A DNA stretch of 8,405 nt from Bacillota bacterium. Its GTDB lineage: Bacteria; Bacillota; Clostridia; Lachnospirales; Cellulosilyticaceae. Of the stretch, positions 6,949 through 8,405 are shown piece by piece (the first letter of the stretch is position 1; each line of letters starts with the position of its first letter). The notes below the pieces were generated by a model. The model saw only the letters and a list, made by a program, of their open reading frames with translations, did not search any database and was not told the origin of the DNA. A program made the translations under genes and the position numbers. The DNA lies in contig JAEXBC010000507.1 of NCBI GenBank assembly GCA_023457875.1, positions 1-8,405 on the forward strand, written 5' to 3'.

Positions 6949-8405
6949 ATGATCTACATATTGTTGCTTTTTCTCACGATATTCTTCGTTATGTATGCAT
7001 TTTATTTGCGATATAAAAAAATGACATTTACAAGGGAACGCTATGCCTTTGCTGCTTTATCGTCGACTGTATTATTATCAACAATAATCATAAATACAAT
7101 ATTAGGATCAACACCATGGGATAAAATTATTGAATTTGTGTATCATATATTGGATAAGAGCTACCAACCCAAAGAGGCAACATGGGCAGAAAAAACATTA
7201 GTGATATTGTTTATTGGATATGTCATTTGGATAATAAATAGAAATTTTCTTAAATGGGATGGATTAAAGTCAATTCGCCAATATGAAAATGAGATTTTAT
7301 TTAGAAATAGTACACTGATTACAGAAAGCTATTTTGAACTTGTAAGATTTATTAAGAGGCAAGAGCTTGAGATTTTTGATGATAGCAAGGTTAAATCAAC
7401 ATTAGCAAAAATCGAAACTCCTATTTATAATTTATCTTGGCGTGATGAGGTACGTGAACTAATAGAATTAAAATGGATAAGTTATAAGTTAAATGAATTT
7501 GAAGATTGGCATGACATTGCTAATTGTTGGATTGGTATAAATTACAGAACAAACAAAAAAATTTGTGTATTATGTTGTTCGGAGGAACCTTCAGAACAAA
7601 AAACATCAGAATTTATTTCTTATTGTATAAAAATAATTTCAGTTAATTCGATTGAAAAATTCATTGTAGTTTATAAGGATGGTGTAGATACAAAAAAAAC
7701 AACTATACTAGAAAATGAAATATCATTTTTTAGTCACAAATATCTCTTGGATAACATTGTGGATTTTGAAGACTATTTTTCTGATATTAAGAAGCGAGTG
7801 CTTTTTGATGGATTAGCCGATTCAGAAATAAAATTACTTGATTCATATGTAAGTTCATATGTCGAACATTCTAATGTGGATAAGCTCGATTTTTTAGAGG
7901 ATTACTTACTAAAATGGTTAAAGGAAAAATCATGTAGACAATTGTCTGTCTTAGGAGAATACGGACAAGGAAAAAGTACTGGCATGTTAGCATTTACTTA
8001 TCAACTAATAAAGAATATTGATAATGAAAAATATATCCCAATATTTATTGAACTAAGAGGTAAAAGTCCATCAACTCTCCAGCCCATTGAATTATTTGGG
8101 GCATGGGCAAGTCCATATAGAATAGATCCAAAAGCATTATTTAAGCTTTTGCAACATGGTCGATTATTACTAATATTTGAAGGGTTTGACGAAATGTCAC
8201 AAGTAGGTGATTCAGAAGCTAGAATAAATCATTTTCGTTCAATTTGGAAGTTCTGTTATAAGAATGCAAAAATGGTAATAACAGGAAGGCCTAACTTTTT
8301 TTTAGATGATAGCGAATTAAAAACAGCATTAGGCATTGAAGAATCGGTTGCGAGTGGCCCATATTGCGAAGCCTTGCATTTAAGACCATTTACTATTGGA
8401 CAAAT
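6949..8405 (+). CDS. Membrane-anchored NACHT NTPase, N-terminal part (runs off the window)
   Basis: An open frame of 485 codons starts at ATG 6949 and reaches the right edge without a stop. A NACHT domain is clear: Walker A GEYGQGKST at residues 336-344, Walker B LLLIFEGFDEM at 406-416 and a sensor-like TGRPNFF at 445-451. The preceding LKWLKEKSCRQLSVLG is the usual lead-in. The N-terminus has three probable membrane segments (about 2-19, 33-52 and 82-97). A soluble region of about 200 residues (120-320) follows, with a strand-rich core near 190-245 (CWIGINYR, KICVLCC, KFIVVYKDG) that I cannot assign to a family. Known bacterial NACHT proteins are STAND-type phage sensors, with an N-terminal effector or anchor, a central NTPase and a C-terminal sensor; the sensor would lie beyond this window. 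A role in defence is inferred from the domain and from the adjacent Qat operon. The start is supported by the hydrophobic segment following at once; in-frame Met15 and Met25 are possible alternatives. Confidence 0.88.
   Translation, partial: MIYILLLFLTIFFVMYAFYLRYKKMTFTRERYAFAALSSTVLLSTIIINTILGSTPWDKIIEFVYHILDKSYQPKEATWAEKTLVILFIGYVIWIINRNFLKWDGLKSIRQYENEILFRNSTLITESYFELVRFIKRQELEIFDDSKVKSTLAKIETPIYNLSWRDEVRELIELKWISYKLNEFEDWHDIANCWIGINYRTNKKICVLCCSEEPSEQKTSEFISYCIKIISVNSIEKFIVVYKDGVDTKKTTILENEISFFSHKYLLDNIVDFEDYFSDIKKRVLFDGLADSEIKLLDSYVSSYVEHSNVDKLDFLEDYLLKWLKEKSCRQLSVLGEYGQGKSTGMLAFTYQLIKNIDNEKYIPIFIELRGKSPSTLQPIELFGAWASPYRIDPKALFKLLQHGRLLLIFEGFDEMSQVGDSEARINHFRSIWKFCYKNAKMVITGRPNFFLDDSELKTALGIEESVASGPYCEALHLRPFTIGQ

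Noticed and set aside
1..8405. CRISPR array, tRNA or rRNA genes
   Set aside because: No regularly spaced repeats, tRNA cloverleaf or conserved rRNA segment was seen on reading both strands; short repeats near 228-259 are only two copies.

Overview
The window reads as an accessory anti-phage defence island from a Bacteroidota genome, most likely order Bacteroidales (Bacteroides, Parabacteroides or Prevotella type). This rests on three points. The DNA is strongly AT-rich and start codons lack clear Shine-Dalgarno sequences. The degenerate insertion sequence carries an IS4-family transposase of a type I associate with Bacteroides. A sharp drop in G+C, from about one half in bases 1-222 to roughly a quarter just after, marks the passage from a core-like gene to imported DNA.

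Layout. Bases 1-222 hold the 3' end of an unidentified gene. An AT-rich, gene-free stretch of about 320 bases follows, with short direct repeats. Bases 541-5243 are a compact four-gene plus-strand operon: a KAP-family P-loop NTPase, a small helical protein beginning Met-Gly-Thr-Ser, a QueC-like PP-loop protein and a TatD-like metal-dependent nuclease. This set, order and sizes match the known Qat defence system (qatA, qatB, qatC, qatD). All recognisable active-site motifs are intact, and the genes are separated by 16 bp or overlap by 16 and 4 bp, so the operon looks functional. Bases 5482-6768 are a decayed IS4-family element bounded by imperfect 20-bp inverted repeats. Its transposase has a frameshift, a nonsense codon and an apparent loss of the second catalytic aspartate. 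From base 6949 to the window's end runs the first 485 codons of a large membrane-anchored NACHT NTPase, a STAND-type protein plausibly acting as a second defence gene.

How the genes may work together. In Qat, the KAP ATPase and TatD nuclease are the likely sensing and effector components. The QueC-like enzyme probably does not make queuosine; it is more likely to modify a partner protein. QatB here begins with Met-Gly, so removal of Met would expose an N-terminal glycine. That fits a model in which a QueC-like enzyme attaches a deazaguanine to the N-terminus of its partner, as I recall being described for the QueC-like protein of type IV CBASS. The NACHT gene is separated from Qat by the dead IS and probably has its own promoter, so it is best read as an independent neighbour. 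I see no evidence of a wholly new system inside the window. The least-described pieces are the N-terminal architecture of the NACHT protein and the N-terminal extension of QatC.
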